From SZUA-430 sp044375275 (lineage in GTDB: Bacteria; Pseudomonadota; Alphaproteobacteria; Micropepsales; Micropepsaceae), in NCBI GenBank assembly GCA_044375275.1, contig JBILMZ010000203.1, positions 1 to 6,386 on the forward strand: 6,386 nucleotides of DNA, given 5' to 3'. Within the stretch, counting starts at the first letter, position 1. Each line of letters opens with the position of its first letter. Shown one piece after another: positions 5,421 through 6,386 of the stretch. Made by a program: the position numbers and the translations under genes. Under the pieces are notes generated by a model that was given only the letters and a program-made list of their open reading frames with translations, was not told the origin of the DNA and searched no databases.

Positions 5421-6386
5421 TCAGGCCTCCCACCATGCCTGCGGCCGCGGCGTGGTGCCTGCAGCCTTCTCGATCACTTCGCCCACGCGGAAGAGCGTGG
5501 ATTCGTCAAACGCCTTGCCGATGAGCTGCAGCCCGAGCGGCAGCCCTTCGCTGTTGAGCCCCGCCGGCACGGACAGTCCCGGAAGCCCCGCCAGGTTCAC
5601 GGTAACCGTGAACACGTCATTCAGGTACATCGAGATCGGGTCATCCGTCTTCTCGCCGATACCGAAGGCAGGCCCCGGCGCCGTCGGCGTCAGGAGCACG
5701 TCACACTTGCGATAGGCTTCCTCAAAGTCGCGCGCGATCAGCGTGCGCAGCTTCTGCGCCTTGATGTAGTAGGCGTCATAATATCCGGCCGACAGCACAT
5801 AGGTACCGATCAGGATGCGACGCTGCACTTCGCGACCAAAGCCGGCCGCGCGCGTGTTTTCGTACATCGACGTGATATCCTTGCCCGGAACCCGCAGACC
5901 GAACCGCACGCCATCGTAGCGGGCAAGATTCGACGAGGCTTCGGCAGGTGCCACGATGTAATAGGCAGGCAAGGCGTACTTCGTGTGCGGCAGGCTGACG
6001 TCGACGATCTCGGCACCGGCATCTTTCAGCCACTGGATGCCCTTCTGCCAGAGCGCTTCGATCTCCGCCGGCATGCCGTCAATGCGGTACTCGCGCGGAA
6101 TGCCGACCTTGAGCCCCTTGATGTTGCCCGTCATGGCCGCTTCGTAGTCAGGAACCGGCAGGTCAACGCTCGTGGAGTCGAGCGGATCGTGGCTGGCCAT
6201 CGACTTCAGCATGATCGCGCAGTCACGCACCGTGCGCGCCATCGGCCCCGCCTGATCCAGCGACGACGCGAAGGCAACGATGCCCCAGCGCGAGCAGCGG
6301 CCATAGGTTGGTTTGATGCCAGCAATGCCGGTGACGGCTGCCGGCTGGCGAATGGATCCACCCGTATCCGTACCCGTGGCGCCCAT
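5421..6386 (-). CDS. gatA: Asp-tRNA(Asn)/Glu-tRNA(Gln) amidotransferase subunit A, N-terminus outside window
   Basis: GatA is the glutaminase of GatCAB: it hydrolyses glutamine and passes ammonia to GatB. It belongs to the amidase-signature family with a Ser-cisSer-Lys triad. Only the C-terminal 321 residues are here. The family is about 490 residues, so roughly 170 residues, including the catalytic Lys and the cis-Ser of the GSSGGS motif, lie beyond the right edge. The visible part opens inside the amidase signature, GTDTGGSIRQPA (5-16), whose Ser (visible residue 11) is the nucleophile. It continues with GIKPTYGRCSRWGIVAFASSLDQ (23-45), YDGVRFG (157-163), FGREVQRRILIGTYVLSAGYYDAYY (183-207), LLTPTAPGPAF (231-241) and LNDVFTVTVNLAGLPGLSVPAG (255-276). 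The Met at the window edge is internal to the family alignment, not the start. The stop is 3 bp before gatB. gatC usually lies upstream, which would be off-window. Confidence 0.97.
   Translation of the reverse strand: MGATGTDTGGSIRQPAAVTGIAGIKPTYGRCSRWGIVAFASSLDQAGPMARTVRDCAIMLKSMASHDPLDSTSVDLPVPDYEAAMTGNIKGLKVGIPREYRIDGMPAEIEALWQKGIQWLKDAGAEIVDVSLPHTKYALPAYYIVAPAEASSNLARYDGVRFGLRVPGKDITSMYENTRAAGFGREVQRRILIGTYVLSAGYYDAYYIKAQKLRTLIARDFEEAYRKCDVLLTPTAPGPAFGIGEKTDDPISMYLNDVFTVTVNLAGLPGLSVPAGLNSEGLPLGLQLIGKAFDESTLFRVGEVIEKAAGTTPRPQAWWEA
5426..5431 (-). promoter_or_regulatory. Shine-Dalgarno of gatB, inside the end of gatA
   Basis: GGGAGG on the minus strand is 8 nt from the gatB ATG and overlaps the Trp-Glu codons just before the gatA stop. 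It is a strong match to the anti-Shine-Dalgarno, fixes the gatB start, and implies coupled translation of gatA and gatB. Confidence 0.8.

Noticed and set aside
6384..6386. ATG at the window edge as the start of gatA
   Set aside because: It sits just before the GTDTGGS amidase signature, about 170 residues into the family. A start here would remove the catalytic Lys and cis-Ser, so the gene is simply cut by the window.

Overview
The window is a core, protein-coding stretch of a GC-rich bacterial genome, most likely an alphaproteobacterium. The GlyS N-terminal motif (LLLEIFSEEIPARM), the separate alpha and beta glycyl-tRNA synthetase subunits and the gatA-gatB pair fit that group. A Hyphomonadaceae/Caulobacterales-like host is my impression from the protein sequences and has not been tested by any search.

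Layout from left to right: the 3' end of an unrecognised plus-strand gene (1-358); a 286-bp convergent intergenic region holding an inverted pair of palindromic repeats (449-635); then four minus-strand genes. Reading in their own direction, these are gatA (cut by the right window edge), gatB, a 259-bp intergenic region with a second inverted pair of related repeats (3733-3882), glyQ and glyS. gatA-gatB and glyQ-glyS are each separated by only 2-3 bp. In both pairs the downstream Shine-Dalgarno lies inside the end of the upstream gene, so each looks like a translationally coupled pair.

All four identified genes supply charged tRNAs. GlyQ and GlyS form the tetrameric glycyl-tRNA synthetase. 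GatA and GatB, with GatC encoded elsewhere, form the amidotransferase that converts Glu-tRNA(Gln) and/or Asp-tRNA(Asn) to the correctly charged amide form. The enzymes look intact and ordinary.

The one feature that gene annotation does not explain is a family of four structured repeat units in two head-to-head (inverted) pairs, one pair in each intergenic gap. Each unit has a long terminal hairpin bounded by ctccc/gggag-type arms and a small hairpin, usually with a TTC triloop. The arm sequences differ between copies but remain self-complementary. This resembles a REP/REPIN-type intergenic repeat family. I see no tRNA or rRNA gene, CRISPR array, transposase, phage gene or defence system, and no convincing sigma-70-type promoter.
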